Shown: piece after piece, positions 17,423-26,639 of the stretch
Numbering within the stretch: position 1 is the stretch's first letter
Layout: each line of letters opens with the position of its first letter
Assembly (NCBI RefSeq): GCF_001677275.1
Contig: NZ_CP016178.1
Coordinates: forward strand, 62,001 to 126,000
Length of the DNA: 64,000 bases
DNA from: Vibrio breoganii
GTDB lineage: Bacteria > Pseudomonadota > Gammaproteobacteria > Enterobacterales > Vibrionaceae
Direction of reading: 5' to 3'
Made by a program: the position numbers and the translations under genes
The notes under the pieces: generated by a model
Seen by the model: only the letters and a program-made list of their open reading frames with translations
The model's database searches: none
Told to the model about the DNA's origin: nothing

Positions 17423-18472
17423 ATGCAAGGACGCATTTCAATACAAAGACTGACCTGGCTAGCCTTGGCCATGACTTTTGTTGTGATTGCACTAGGCGCT
17501 TACACTCGACTGGCCGATGCAGGGCTTGGCTGCCCTGACTGGCCAGGGTGTTATGGGAAAATAGCAGTGCCAATGCAAGCCGAAGAGATCGCTAAGGCAG
17601 AGCAACTGTTTCCTGAGCGAGCCGTGGAAACCCATAAAGCTTGGCTAGAAATGATACATCGCTATTTTGCGGGCACGTTAGGCCTAGTGGTCTTTGCCCT
17701 CTCTTTTCTTCTTTGGAAAAGCTCTGTCACTGGCAAAGCCTTCCCTATCGTTTTAAGCACAGTGATTATCGCCCAAGCCGCTCTTGGCATGTGGACGGTG
17801 ACGCTTAAGCTTATGCCTGTGATTGTGATGTTGCATTTGCTCGGCGGGTTTACGCTGTTTAGCTTGCTTGCCTTGCTTATGTGCCGGTTAAGAAACGCTC
17901 CGCAACCTTTGATAAATTTGCCTCATTCATCATTGTCCACGCTACGTGGGTTTACCGTATTTGCGACGGTGGTCTTACTCCTTCAGATCATGCTTGGAGG
18001 TTGGACATCGTCTAACTATGCCGCCCTGATGTGTACCTCTTTACCTATATGTCAGGGTGAGTGGCAAAGTCATCTCGACTTTGGCAATGCCTTTAATTTT
18101 ATTCAAACCGGTTTTGATAACTATGAGTTCGGAGTGCTGGATTATGGGGCGAGAATGACGATACATGTGACACACAGGGTAGGGGCGCTGATCACGACCT
18201 CTGCCTTGCTATCATTGATGGTATTACTGTGGCGCAGTTCGCTACCCTCAGCAAGAATCTATGTAAGAGCTATTGGCTTTGGCCTTGCAGTTCAGGTTTG
18301 GTTGGGTATTGCCAACGTTATCTTTCATCTTCCGCTTATCAACGCGGTAATGCATAACCTAGGGGCCGCCCTGCTGTTGGTCACCCTAGTCGCAACTAAT
18401 CACTTCGTATGGGCGAGAATAGCTGCCTCAAATTCGTTGGCTCATGATTCTGAAAGGGAGTATTCAGTATGA
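17423..18472 (+). CDS. ctaA: Heme A synthase (COX15/CtaA)
   Basis: A 349-residue, eight-helix protein that oxidises the C8 methyl of heme O to give heme A. Motifs: [46 protein letters not shown] and THRVGALI, including the conserved histidines for the two hemes and a Cys pair (CTSLPIC). ATG 17423 has AGGA six bases upstream; ATG 17408 is possible. Overlaps ctaB by four bases. Confidence 0.95.
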   Translation: MQGRISIQRLTWLALAMTFVVIALGAYTRLADAGLGCPDWPGCYGKIAVPMQAEEIAKAEQLFPERAVETHKAWLEMIHRYFAGTLGLVVFALSFLLWKSSVTGKAFPIVLSTVIIAQAALGMWTVTLKLMPVIVMLHLLGGFTLFSLLALLMCRLRNAPQPLINLPHSSLSTLRGFTVFATVVLLLQIMLGGWTSSNYAALMCTSLPICQGEWQSHLDFGNAFNFIQTGFDNYEFGVLDYGARMTIHVTHRVGALITTSALLSLMVLLWRSSLPSARIYVRAIGFGLAVQVWLGIANVIFHLPLINAVMHNLGAALLLVTLVATNHFVWARIAASNSLAHDSEREYSV

Positions 18473-19365
18473 GTAATCTTGCAGGTTCGCAGACACTAGT
18501 TAGAACCAGAAGCACCCTTCAAAGCTACTATCAATTGACCAAACCTAAGGTAGTCGCCTTAATGCTACTTACCGCCGTAGTGGGTATGTGTCTTGCGATG
18601 CCCGGTGCGTTGCCATTGCAACAATCTCTGTTTGGCTTGCTAGGTATTGGTTTGATGGCCGGCTCTGCGGCAGCGTTTAACCATCTTATTGATCAGCGTA
18701 TCGATGCCATCATGGCGCGCACTTATAAGCGTCCGCTACCGTCTGGAGACTTATCCTCTGCCAAGGTGTTCCTGTTTGCTGCTTCTATTGGTGTGGTTGG
18801 TTTTGTAGTCTTGGTTGCTTGGGTGAATACGTTAACCGCAGTGCTTACTTTTGCGAGCTTGTTAGGTTATGCGGTGATCTACACCATGTACCTCAAGCGT
18901 GCTACACCGCAGAATATAGTGATTGCCGGCATTGCAGGTGCTATGCCACCTCTTCTTGGCTGGGTAGCGGTAACAGGTGAGCTACATGCCAATGCATGGT
19001 TACTGGTCATGATTATCTTCATCTGGACACCACCCCACTTCTGGGCACTGGCTATCCATCGTAAAGATGACTACGCCAAAGCCGATATCCCAATGTTGCC
19101 GGTTACACATGGTGTGGAATACACCAAAACCAGCATCTTGCTATATACCATCTTGTTAGCTCTAGTGTGTGCTATGCCGGTTCTGGTGGGCATGAGCGGT
19201 CAAATCTACCTTGCTAGCTCAACCATTCTGAGTGCCGGCTTTATCTACCACGCTTGGAAACTGAAATACAAAGCTGACAGCAAACAGGCTATGGAGACGT
19301 TTAAGTTCTCTATCTATCATTTGATGCTGCTGTTTGTGGCTTTGCTGGTGGATCATTATTTCTAA
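18469..19365 (+). CDS. cyoE: Protoheme IX farnesyltransferase (heme O synthase)
   Basis: A 298-residue UbiA-superfamily membrane prenyltransferase that adds farnesyl to heme B, giving heme O for the oxidase. Aspartate motifs: [16 protein letters not shown] (NxxxDxxxD) and the [15 protein letters not shown] loop; the [12 protein letters not shown] helix is also typical. Also called CtaB/COX10. Last gene of the cox operon, four-base overlap with ctaA. Confidence 0.95.
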   Translation: MSNLAGSQTLVRTRSTLQSYYQLTKPKVVALMLLTAVVGMCLAMPGALPLQQSLFGLLGIGLMAGSAAAFNHLIDQRIDAIMARTYKRPLPSGDLSSAKVFLFAASIGVVGFVVLVAWVNTLTAVLTFASLLGYAVIYTMYLKRATPQNIVIAGIAGAMPPLLGWVAVTGELHANAWLLVMIIFIWTPPHFWALAIHRKDDYAKADIPMLPVTHGVEYTKTSILLYTILLALVCAMPVLVGMSGQIYLASSTILSAGFIYHAWKLKYKADSKQAMETFKFSIYHLMLLFVALLVDHYF

Positions 19366-19920
19366 GCTGCGATGCTGGGCTCTGGGCTCTGGGCTCTGGG
19401 CTCTAAGGCCCTAGGTTCTATGGCTTGTATAGTGCGTCATCCTGAACTTGAGTCAGGATCTTAGAAAGTGCCCAAGGTTGGCTTTCGCACAATCCAAGAT
19501 ACTGGATAAACACTGCGCGTTTTCCAGTATGACGGCGATTGGTGGCGGCTAGTGCAAAGGATCCATAAAGAATGCCAAACGAGTCATCCCCGAGTGCTTT
19601 TATCGGGGATCTAAGTAGTCCGGAAGCTGAAGAGGTCTCCGACCAGTGTGCTGGCCCAGAAAAGACCTCGGAGACGACGTTTTTTTTGATGGTTTTGTTT
19701 TCACTAAGATTTGAGTTCGCACAGTGTCAAAACAGAACTTCATAAGTGCCAAAATAGCCCCCTAAAAGTACCAAAACGAGTCATCCCCGAATGGTTTAAT
19801 CGGGGATCTCTTCACCCACTAAAGCTAAAAGATTCTCCACCTAGAAAAATAAGGCTCTTATGTAGACAATAGTTACTCATTACTGCACATTGAAGACTCA
19901 CCAAACAGAAAGGGAAGTGT
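19366..19920. repeat. Repeat-rich intergenic region after the cox operon
   Basis: No gene is seen in these 555 bp. Contents: four copies of GGGCTCT (19377-19404); a CCTGA-type palindromic module (19435-19471); a TACTGG-type module (19499-19534); two CCCCGA-type modules (about 19582-19615 and 19780-19808). At 19640-19690 GTCTCCGA and TCGGAGAC pair across a 25-base loop and are followed by eight T, a possible terminator of the cox operon. The same three module types build the 193-bp units at 37-38 kb. Confidence 0.8.
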
Positions 19921-20298
19921 ATGTTCAGTCACGTAATGATCGGTACCAATGATATGCAAGCATCAAAGCAATTTTATGATGCGCTACTCGCGACCTTAGG
20001 GTACCCGACAGGAAAAATCGATGAGAAAGGGCGCTGTTTTTATTTTTCGGACAGTGGAGTTTTCTGTCTCACAAATCCTATTAACGGTGAACCCGCTACC
20101 CACGGCAATGGCATGACCATTGGCTTTAAGGCTGCTGATGCAGAGCTAGTTGATACATGGCATCAAGTTGGTCTCGCCAATGGTGGCTCTGAATGTGAAG
20201 AGCCACCAGGAGTTCGCGGTAATTCAGAGACCAAGCTTTATATGGCGTACTTGCGTGACCCTGCAGGCAATAAAATCTGCGCCACGCACTTTATGTGA
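19921..20298 (+). CDS. VOC-superfamily (glyoxalase/bleomycin-resistance-like) protein
   Basis: A 125-residue protein covering one vicinal-oxygen-chelate domain: FSHVMIGTNDMQASKQFYDALL at the start, and YLRDPAGNKICATH at the end. Members bind a metal and act as isomerases, dioxygenases or drug-binding proteins; the reaction here is unknown. AGGGAAG lies just before ATG 19921. It stands alone between a repeat region and phoA. Confidence 0.85.
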   Translation: MFSHVMIGTNDMQASKQFYDALLATLGYPTGKIDEKGRCFYFSDSGVFCLTNPINGEPATHGNGMTIGFKAADAELVDTWHQVGLANGGSECEEPPGVRGNSETKLYMAYLRDPAGNKICATHFM

Positions 20299-20409
20299 TT
20301 CGCTCCAATCGCTCTTTCTACTATGACGCCCCACTAAGCTTCTTGATGGGGCGTATTGTCATCCTTCGTTAATTAAATATTCAAAAATGCTTAATCCTTG
20401 AGCATGTCT

Positions 20410-20428
20410 CTGTCATGTGGGCTGTGTA
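20410..20428 (+). promoter_or_regulatory. Weak Pho-box-like repeat upstream of phoA
   Basis: CTGTCAT followed by CTGTGTA with a 12-bp period. PhoB boxes are 7-bp CTGTCAT-type repeats with an 11-bp period, so this is one base off and the second half is degenerate. Included because the gene downstream is an alkaline phosphatase. Confidence 0.3.
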
Positions 20429-20503
20429 ATTTATGGGTATCTCTAAGAGATAGCAGTCGTAAATCAATCCTAATAACAGTCTCAAAAACATGGAGAAATG
20501 AGA

Positions 20504-21964
20504 ATGAAACGCAGTGGATTAGTTTTATCAGTGATCGCAGGGTGTGTATCTTTATCAGCCTATGCTCAGTTGCCACAACAATCAGATCAGTGGTTTAAAG
20601 AAGGGCAGGTAGCCCTAGAACAAGCAAAGAAGGTTAAGCCAATCAATGGTCCTGCAAAGAATGTGATTCTATTTGTGGGTGATGGAATGAGTGTCGGCAC
20701 AATCACTGCGGCGCGTATCTACGCAGGTCAACAGAAAGGCTTAGATGGTGAAGAGTTTAAGCTAAGCATGGAGTCTTTACCTCATGCCGCACTGGCGAAA
20801 ACCTACAACACTGACATGCAAACACCGGACTCTGCTGGCACAGCAACCGCGATGGTATCTGGAGTGAAAACCAGTTCAGGCGTGCTAGGCGTGAACGAGA
20901 ATGTTAAGCGTGGCTTCTGTAACGATGTTGCAGATAATAAAGTAAAAAGTGCCTTTCAATCGGCCGCGGATAATGGACTATCTGTTGGCTTAGTAACGAC
21001 GACTCGTATTACTCACGCCACTCCAGCGGCCGCTTATGCCCATAGCCCTGATAGAGATTGGGAAAACGATTCAGCTATCTCAAACTACAACAAGTCTAAT
21101 GGCTGTACTGACATCGCTCATCAATTGGTGAACTTTGAACATGGTGATGGCGTGCAAGTTGTGTTTGCTGGCGGTCGCAGAGAATTCTTACCTGCTGACG
21201 CGCAAGATGAGCAAGGCTTCTCGGGTCGACGTAGTGATGGCAAAAACCTAATTGAAGAGTGGCAACAGCGCTATCCCAATGCGAGCTATGTATTCGATAA
21301 AGATGGGTTTGAACAATTAGATGATAAGTCTCGCGTGATGGGGCTGTTCAATAGCTCTCACATGGAATACGAGCTAGATCGCGTTGAAGAGAATAAAGAG
21401 CCTTCAATTGCAGAGATGACTGAAAAAGCACTCAATATTCTTGAGAACAATAAAAAGGGTTATGTGCTTATGGTTGAAGGTGGTCGTATTGACCATGCGC
21501 ACCATGCTGGTAACGCAAAGCGAGCGTTAGAAGATACTCTGGCCTTCGATAAAGCAATTCAAATTGCATTAGAGAAGACTAATCCTAAAGATACCTTGGT
21601 GATTGTAACAGCGGACCATGCACACAGCTTTGTCGCTAATGGCTATGCTGAGCGCGGAAATGACATCTTGGGTCTATCGATGAGCGGCGGTCAGCCAAAT
21701 AAAGATGCGTCAGGCAAGGCTTACACTACGCTAATCTACGGTAACGGCCCTGGCGGTATTGTTGGTGATCGTCCAGACGTTACCGCAGAAGAAGCTGCGG
21801 ACCCTGACTACATGCAACAAGCATTGATTAAATTGGGTTCAGAAACACATTCTGGTGAAGATGTTGCTATTTTTGCTCGTGGCCCACAAGCATGGCTGTT
21901 CCAAGGTGTGGTTGAACAAAACTATATCTATCATGTAATTGCAGATGCTCTGAAGTTTAAATAA
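20504..21964 (+). CDS. phoA: Periplasmic alkaline phosphatase
   Basis: A 486-residue secreted enzyme with a signal peptide (residues 1-21, ending AYA-Q). The core is complete: VGDGMSVGT metal-binding Asp near the N-terminus, catalytic serine in TPDSAGTATAMVSG, VEGGRIDHAHHAG and VTADHAHSF zinc ligands, and ETHSGEDV near the C-terminus. It releases phosphate from monoesters in the periplasm. ATG 20504 is chosen because GGAGA lies seven bases upstream; ATG 20498 is two codons earlier. The upstream region has only a weak Pho-box-like match. Confidence 0.95.
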   Translation: MKRSGLVLSVIAGCVSLSAYAQLPQQSDQWFKEGQVALEQAKKVKPINGPAKNVILFVGDGMSVGTITAARIYAGQQKGLDGEEFKLSMESLPHAALAKTYNTDMQTPDSAGTATAMVSGVKTSSGVLGVNENVKRGFCNDVADNKVKSAFQSAADNGLSVGLVTTTRITHATPAAAYAHSPDRDWENDSAISNYNKSNGCTDIAHQLVNFEHGDGVQVVFAGGRREFLPADAQDEQGFSGRRSDGKNLIEEWQQRYPNASYVFDKDGFEQLDDKSRVMGLFNSSHMEYELDRVEENKEPSIAEMTEKALNILENNKKGYVLMVEGGRIDHAHHAGNAKRALEDTLAFDKAIQIALEKTNPKDTLVIVTADHAHSFVANGYAERGNDILGLSMSGGQPNKDASGKAYTTLIYGNGPGGIVGDRPDVTAEEAADPDYMQQALIKLGSETHSGEDVAIFARGPQAWLFQGVVEQNYIYHVIADALKFK

Positions 21965-21972
21965 TCTATTCA

Positions 21973-22002
21973 AAAGGGGGTTACTTAGGTAGCCCCTTTC
22001 TT
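21973..22002 (+). terminator. Probable terminator after phoA
   Basis: AAAGGGG...CCCCTTT pairs around TTAC/GTAG-containing loop sequence and is followed by CTTCTTCTCT. The stem is imperfect. Confidence 0.55.
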
Positions 22003-22106
22003 CTTCTCTCATTCTTTTCAATGCCTACGTTACTCCCCTTATCTATACTTGAAACACTCTAATCTTTAGTGATCAACGAGCTAGGAAGCCCTGTTGTGCA
22101 CAGTTT

Positions 22107-22148
22107 GGGAATCGTTCGGGAACCGTTCGAGAACCGTTCGAGAACGTC
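22107..22148. repeat. 11-bp tandem repeat upstream of kduD
   Basis: Nearly four copies in a row of GGGAA(C/T)CGTTC / GAGAACCGTTC, period 11 bp, ending about 135 bp before the kduD start. One copy per helical turn suggests a phased protein-binding array, but no known factor is recognised. Confidence 0.7.
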
Positions 22149-22195
22149 AAAACAAGACACTCGTCATAATTAATTAAAATTATGTTTTAATTTTA

Positions 22196-22214
22196 TTTGA
22201 AATGCAGTTTCAAA
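22196..22214. promoter_or_regulatory. KdgR-type operator of the kduD operon
   Basis: TTTGAAA-TGCAG-TTTCAAA is a perfect inverted repeat and matches the KdgR core TGAAA-N5-TTTCA. A TATAGT -10-like box follows at 22221. It supports induction of kduD and the next gene by hexuronate breakdown products. Confidence 0.7.
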
Positions 22215-22282
22215 AATTGTTATAGTACTCTGCATCAGAGAGATGATCGCTTTTGAAACCCTATACCTTTTGAGGAACCTAC

Positions 22283-23044
22283 ATGATTCTTGATTCTTTT
22301 AGCCTACAAGGCAAGGTTGCCATCGTTACCGGTTGCAACACGGGTCTTGGTCAAGGAATGGCTGTTGGTCTTGCGAGTGCAGGCTGTGACATTGTTGGTG
22401 TGAATCAATCCGAACCTGCGGAAACAAAGCAAAAGATTGAAGAGTTGGGTCGCAAGTTTATCGATGTCCGCGCCGATCTTTCTAAAACAGATGATATTCC
22501 TAACATTGTTGATCGCGCAGTGACTGAACTTGGTCGTATTGACGTATTGGTTAACAACGCAGGCATTATTCGCCGCAACGACGCTATCGACTTCTCAGAG
22601 CAAGACTGGGATGACGTGATGAACGTCAACGTCAAATCAGTGTTCTTCCTTTCTCAAGCCGTTGCTAAGCAAATGATCGCTCAAGGGGAAGGCGGCAAGA
22701 TTATCAATATTGCTTCTATGCTTTCATTCCAAGGGGGCATCCGCGTGCCTTCTTACACTGCGTCGAAGAGTGGTGTAATGGGTGTAACACGCTTAATGGC
22801 CAACGAGTGGGCGAGCCACAATATCAATGTGAATGCGATTGCTCCGGGGTACATGGCAACCAATAACACAGACGCATTGCGCGCTGACGAAAAGCGCAAC
22901 AAAGAAATTGTTGACCGCATTCCTGCGGGCCGTTGGGGCAAACCGGAAGACCTGGCAGGGCCTTGCGTATTCTTGGCTTCAGCCGCATCAGATTATGTTA
23001 ACGGATACACCATTGCCGTCGATGGCGGTTGGTTATCTCGCTAA
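22283..23044 (+). CDS. kduD: 2-dehydro-3-deoxy-D-gluconate 5-dehydrogenase (KduD/DhuD type)
   Basis: A 253-residue short-chain dehydrogenase: TGCNTGLGQG dinucleotide motif, NNAGI, catalytic Ser in INIASM, YTASK, and the C-terminal DGGWLSR. It reduces 2,5-diketo-3-deoxygluconate to KDG in the breakdown of unsaturated uronic acids from pectin, alginate-like or glycosaminoglycan material. A KdgR-type operator lies upstream and an RpiB-fold isomerase gene follows 142 bp downstream. Confidence 0.92.
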   Translation: MILDSFSLQGKVAIVTGCNTGLGQGMAVGLASAGCDIVGVNQSEPAETKQKIEELGRKFIDVRADLSKTDDIPNIVDRAVTELGRIDVLVNNAGIIRRNDAIDFSEQDWDDVMNVNVKSVFFLSQAVAKQMIAQGEGGKIINIASMLSFQGGIRVPSYTASKSGVMGVTRLMANEWASHNINVNAIAPGYMATNNTDALRADEKRNKEIVDRIPAGRWGKPEDLAGPCVFLASAASDYVNGYTIAVDGGWLSR

Positions 23045-23186
23045 CGAGAACACAGGACAAATTCGGGCCACGCTATAGTTCAAAGATAAATAGCCGTGTG
23101 TCGAGAGGATGTGCTCATTACAGCGTATCTTCAGCCCAAGACTTATAATTAGATTAATTTATTGCAGTCTACTGCAGGAGTATTCA

Positions 23187-23822
23187 ATGAAAATCGCACT
23201 TATGATGGAAAACAGCCAAGCACCTAAAAATGCAATGGTTGCTACAGAGCTTAACAATGTTGCTGGCGGTCTTGGCCATGACGTATTCAACGTTGGTATG
23301 ACTGACGAGAACGATCATCACCTAACGTACATCCACCTTGGCATCATGGCTAGCATCCTTCTTAACTCTAAGGCTGTAGACTTCGTTGTAACGGGTTGTG
23401 GTACAGGTCAAGGCGCATTGATGGCAAGCAACCTACACCCAGGTGTGGTTTGTGGTTACTGCCTAGAACCATCTGATGCATTCCTATTCAACCAAATCAA
23501 CAACGGCAACGCTATCTCACTAGCATTTGCTAAAGGCTTTGGTTGGGCAGGTGAACTGAACGTTCGCTACATCTTCGAAAAAGCATTTACGGGTGCTCGC
23601 GGTGAAGGTTACCCAATTGAGCGTGCTGCACCTCAACAAGCAAACGCCGCTATCCTAAGCGAAGTGAAATCTGCAGTATGTAAAGACGTTGTCTCTTCTC
23701 TACGTGCAATCGACCAAGAACTAGTGAAGCAAGCAGTAGGTAGCGCACAGTTCCAAGAGTGCTTCTTCTCTAACTGCCAAGATTCAGAGATTGCAGAGTA
23801 CGTTCGCTCTCTAATCGACTAA
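23187..23822 (+). CDS. RpiB/LacAB-fold sugar isomerase, probable DhuI-type 4-deoxy-5-hexosulose-uronate isomerase
   Basis: A 211-residue protein with the RpiB fold signature: MKIALMMENS at the N-terminus and the active-site loop VVTGCGTGQGALMASN. It is longer than RpiB (about 150) with a C-terminal extension. Position right after kduD suggests it supplies KduD substrate: in streptococci the RpiB-fold isomerase DhuI does this job in place of KduI, paired with the KduD-like DhuD. The assignment is an inference from fold and neighbour; a generic sugar-phosphate isomerase is the alternative. ATG 23187 has AGGAG six bases upstream; the longer reading frame lacks support. Confidence 0.75.
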   Translation: MKIALMMENSQAPKNAMVATELNNVAGGLGHDVFNVGMTDENDHHLTYIHLGIMASILLNSKAVDFVVTGCGTGQGALMASNLHPGVVCGYCLEPSDAFLFNQINNGNAISLAFAKGFGWAGELNVRYIFEKAFTGARGEGYPIERAAPQQANAAILSEVKSAVCKDVVSSLRAIDQELVKQAVGSAQFQECFFSNCQDSEIAEYVRSLID

Positions 23823-23843
23823 ATCTTCGAGTTACAAAAAATT

Positions 23844-23873
23844 AAGGCCAGCTGTTTTCTACAGCTGGCCTTT
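23844..23873 (+). terminator. Rho-independent terminator after the kduD operon
   Basis: AAGGCCAGCTGT / ACAGCTGGCCTT, a perfect 12-bp stem with a short T-rich loop, ending in TTTG. Could also serve the convergent oxidoreductase gene. Confidence 0.85.
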
Positions 23874-23904
23874 GTTGTTTCTGGGTGGAATAAAAATTAG
23901 GCGG

Positions 23905-24933
23905 TTAAACTGGCTGGTTGGTTTGCACTACTAATTTGCCGAAGTTCTTGCCTTCAAGTAGACCAATAAAAGACTCAGGTGCGTTCTCAAGCCCTTCAAC
24001 AAGATGCTCTTTGTAGGTGATTTTTCCCTCACTGAGCCAGGTCATCATTTGCTGTGCAAATTCAGGGTAGCGGTGACCGTAATCATCAAAGATGATGAAG
24101 CCTTGCATCTTGATGCGTTTCACTAGCAGTTGCCCCATCAGCATCGACATTCTGTCTGGGCCTTCTGGGAGTGACGTTGCATTGTATTGCGAGATCAGGC
24201 CGCACAAAGGAATGCGTGCTGAAGTATTTAACAGGGGCATTACCGCATCAAATACCTTGCCGCCAACGTTTTCAAAGTAGACATCGATACCGTCGTTACA
24301 GGCATTGGCTAATTGCTCAGCAAGGTCATCAGCTTTGTGATCAATACAGGCATCAAATCCAAGAGTATCCACAGCGAAGCGGCACTTTTCTTCGCCGCCT
24401 GCGATCCCGACAACTCGGCAACCCTTGATCTTGGCAATCTGGCCAACCATAGAGCCGACCGCGCCTGTTGCTGCTGCGACTACCACGGTTTCACCGGCTT
24501 TAGGCTGACCAATATCCAGTAGTCCCATATAAGCCGTAAAGCCAGGCATTCCCATCACGCCAAGGGCATAAGAAGGGTGTTCTGGATTCATACCAAGCTT
24601 GATCAAGCCTTCACCATTAGAGACCCCATAATCTTGCCATCCGGTATAAGCGAGTACCCACTCACCCACAGCAAAATCACTGTTTTTCGATTCCGTGACC
24701 TGACAAACGGTGCCGCCCACCATCACCTCACCAATTGCGACAGGATCAGCATATGATTTTGCGTCACTCATTCTGCCACGCATATAAGGGTCGAGAGATA
24801 GATAGACGCTGCGAAGCAGTACTTCACCCTCTTTGATAATGGGCAAGTCAGCAGTATTTAATCGAAAGTTACCTGAAGTGGGAGCGCCGACAGGGCGGGA
24901 GGCCAAAACAAGTTGGCGGTTGATGGTGGTCAT
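23905..24933 (-). CDS. NADP-dependent MDR oxidoreductase (curcumin reductase-like)
   Basis: A 342-residue zinc-free medium-chain dehydrogenase of the leukotriene B4 12-hydroxydehydrogenase/CurA group. Motifs: SLDPYMRGRM, MGMPGFTAYMGLL, AATGAVGSMVGQIAK for NADP binding, and FENVGGKVFDAV. These enzymes reduce alpha,beta-unsaturated ketones. Substrate unknown. Single gene. Confidence 0.88.
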   Translation of the reverse strand: MTTINRQLVLASRPVGAPTSGNFRLNTADLPIIKEGEVLLRSVYLSLDPYMRGRMSDAKSYADPVAIGEVMVGGTVCQVTESKNSDFAVGEWVLAYTGWQDYGVSNGEGLIKLGMNPEHPSYALGVMGMPGFTAYMGLLDIGQPKAGETVVVAAATGAVGSMVGQIAKIKGCRVVGIAGGEEKCRFAVDTLGFDACIDHKADDLAEQLANACNDGIDVYFENVGGKVFDAVMPLLNTSARIPLCGLISQYNATSLPEGPDRMSMLMGQLLVKRIKMQGFIIFDDYGHRYPEFAQQMMTWLSEGKITYKEHLVEGLENAPESFIGLLEGKNFGKLVVQTNQPV

Positions 24934-25147
24934 GAGTTCAATTCCCTTTTAGTGATATAGATTCGTTATCTAGTCTGACCAGTCTACGTCATTTCATGGC
25001 AGTGCGGGCGAACCGTCTCAATAAAGTTTATTTATCGAAGCTAGATAACAAGTTAAGCCTGTTTCTGTTGAGCCCTATTATCGTTAACTTAGTATGGAGT
25101 GAAATGCATTCGGATGCAGTGCTGCACTGAGCGACCAAGGATAGGGC

Positions 25148-26350
25148 ATGTTTCATAAGATTTTAGTTGGAGTAAAAAAGCCGTTTTTGAAGATGCTACC
25201 GATCCCAGAGCCAAAATTGGTTTCAGGAGCAGGTACAGTCAGTCAAATTACTGAGCTTTGCAGGGAATTAGGCATTACTCATCCATTAATCGTTACAGAC
25301 AAGGTGCTGGTTGAACTACGGATAATCGAGCCAGTACTCAGCACTCTTCAGCAAGCAGGCTTACCCTTTACCTTGTTTGACGAGGTTGCGCCTGATCCAG
25401 GCTTTGATGAGGTGAGAAACGGAGTACGTCTGTTTATCGATAACCGATGTGACGGAATCATAGCGGTAGGCGGTGGTTCGCCGATGGACTGCGCTAAAGC
25501 CATTTCGGCGAGTGCCAAAACGAACAAGGATGTGAGTAAGTTGCTCGGCCTTATGCGGGTGCATAGACCCGTTTACCCTGTCATTGCGGTACCGACGACT
25601 TCTGGAACAGGATCAGAAGGTACGGTGGCTGCGGTAATTAGTGATCACCAAGCTCGAAAGAAACGGGCGATTACCGACCCTTTTATTGTGCCCAAGGTCG
25701 CCCTATTAGACCCGAACTTGATGGTAGGTTTACCCCCTAAAATTACAGCAGAAACCGGAGCGGATGCGCTTACCCACGCTGTAGAGTCGTATATCAGTGG
25801 CTATGCGAACGAGTATTCGCAGCAGCTTTCTATTTCAGCAATTCAACGAATCTTCAGATGGTTGCCGGTAGCAATGCAGGACGGTAGCAATCTCGATGCT
25901 CGACAGGAAATGGCGCAGGCCAGTTATGAGGCGGGTCTTGCATTTACCCGAACCTACATTGGTTATGTGCATGCCATCGCTCATCAACTCGGCGCCTTCT
26001 ATCACGTTCCTCATGGTCGTGCGAACGCAATTGTATTGCCTTCGGTACTAAGGTTTATTGCCACAGCAGACCCTAAATCAATAGCGTCATTGGCTAAGGC
26101 TGCAGGCTATACCTCGGGAGATACTGATAAGACAAACGCGGTGGCGTTTATAGAGAAAGTCGAAGAGTTACTGACGCAATTAGGTATTCCTGATTGTGTT
26201 GCTGAGCTGAAAATTGCCGATATCTCGCTAATAGCGAAACAGGCGATTGATGAGGCGTTTGGCGATTATCCCGTGCCTGTCGAAATGAGTGAAGAGCAGT
26301 GTCAGAACATTTTGAAAGGGCTAGTAAAGAGAATGACGAATGACCAGTAA
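25148..26350 (+). CDS. Iron-containing alcohol dehydrogenase
   Basis: A 400-residue group III alcohol dehydrogenase. NAD-binding GGGSPMDCAKA and PTTSGTGSE are present; the iron ligands fall in ETGADALTHAVE, YVHAIAHQLGAFYHVPHG. It converts alcohols and aldehydes with NAD(P); natural substrate unknown. The last 11 bases overlap the small membrane protein gene downstream. Confidence 0.92.
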   Translation: MFHKILVGVKKPFLKMLPIPEPKLVSGAGTVSQITELCRELGITHPLIVTDKVLVELRIIEPVLSTLQQAGLPFTLFDEVAPDPGFDEVRNGVRLFIDNRCDGIIAVGGGSPMDCAKAISASAKTNKDVSKLLGLMRVHRPVYPVIAVPTTSGTGSEGTVAAVISDHQARKKRAITDPFIVPKVALLDPNLMVGLPPKITAETGADALTHAVESYISGYANEYSQQLSISAIQRIFRWLPVAMQDGSNLDARQEMAQASYEAGLAFTRTYIGYVHAIAHQLGAFYHVPHGRANAIVLPSVLRFIATADPKSIASLAKAAGYTSGDTDKTNAVAFIEKVEELLTQLGIPDCVAELKIADISLIAKQAIDEAFGDYPVPVEMSEEQCQNILKGLVKRMTNDQ

Positions 26351-26570
26351 GAGCCACAAGAGTCAGATCAGAATCATTATCGCAATGCTAGTTGTGGCCT
26401 TTCTGTCCATTTTTGGTCACGTCATTCTTACCCCAGTATTGGCAAAAATGGGGTGGGTTGAATATGTTGCTGCTGCCATCCCATTTACCATGATGGGACT
26501 TTGCGTGTGGGCAGTGCGTGATGCGGCAAAGGCATTGGATGCTGAGAATGAAGACAGCGACCCTTCTTGA
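26340..26570 (+). CDS. Small two-helix membrane protein
   Basis: A 76-residue protein with two hydrophobic helices (about residues 10-32 and 40-60) and an acidic tail. It overlaps the alcohol dehydrogenase by 11 bp, which argues that it is real and translationally coupled. Family not recognised. Confidence 0.65.
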   Translation: MTSKSHKSQIRIIIAMLVVAFLSIFGHVILTPVLAKMGWVEYVAAAIPFTMMGLCVWAVRDAAKALDAENEDSDPS

Positions 26571-26599
26571 GTCTATAGTCACGGTTGTTATTACTTTAA

Positions 26600-26629
26600 T
26601 TGAAAGCTAAAGTTAACTTAAGGTTTAAG
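26600..26629 (+). promoter_or_regulatory. SoxR box within the soxR promoter
   Basis: GCTAAAGTTAACTTAAGG (26606-26623) matches the E. coli soxS SoxR box CCTCAAGTTAACTTGAGG at 14 of 18 positions, including the central AAGTTAACTT. It lies between TTGAAA (-35, 26600) and TTTAAG (-10, 26624) with an 18-bp spacer, the overlong spacing typical of MerR-family promoters. Confidence 0.8.
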
Positions 26630-26639
26630 GGATTTAGTT

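Noticed and set aside
20410..20428. A true Pho box for phoA
   Set aside because: Period is 12 bp instead of 11 and the second half is degenerate; listed only as a weak feature.
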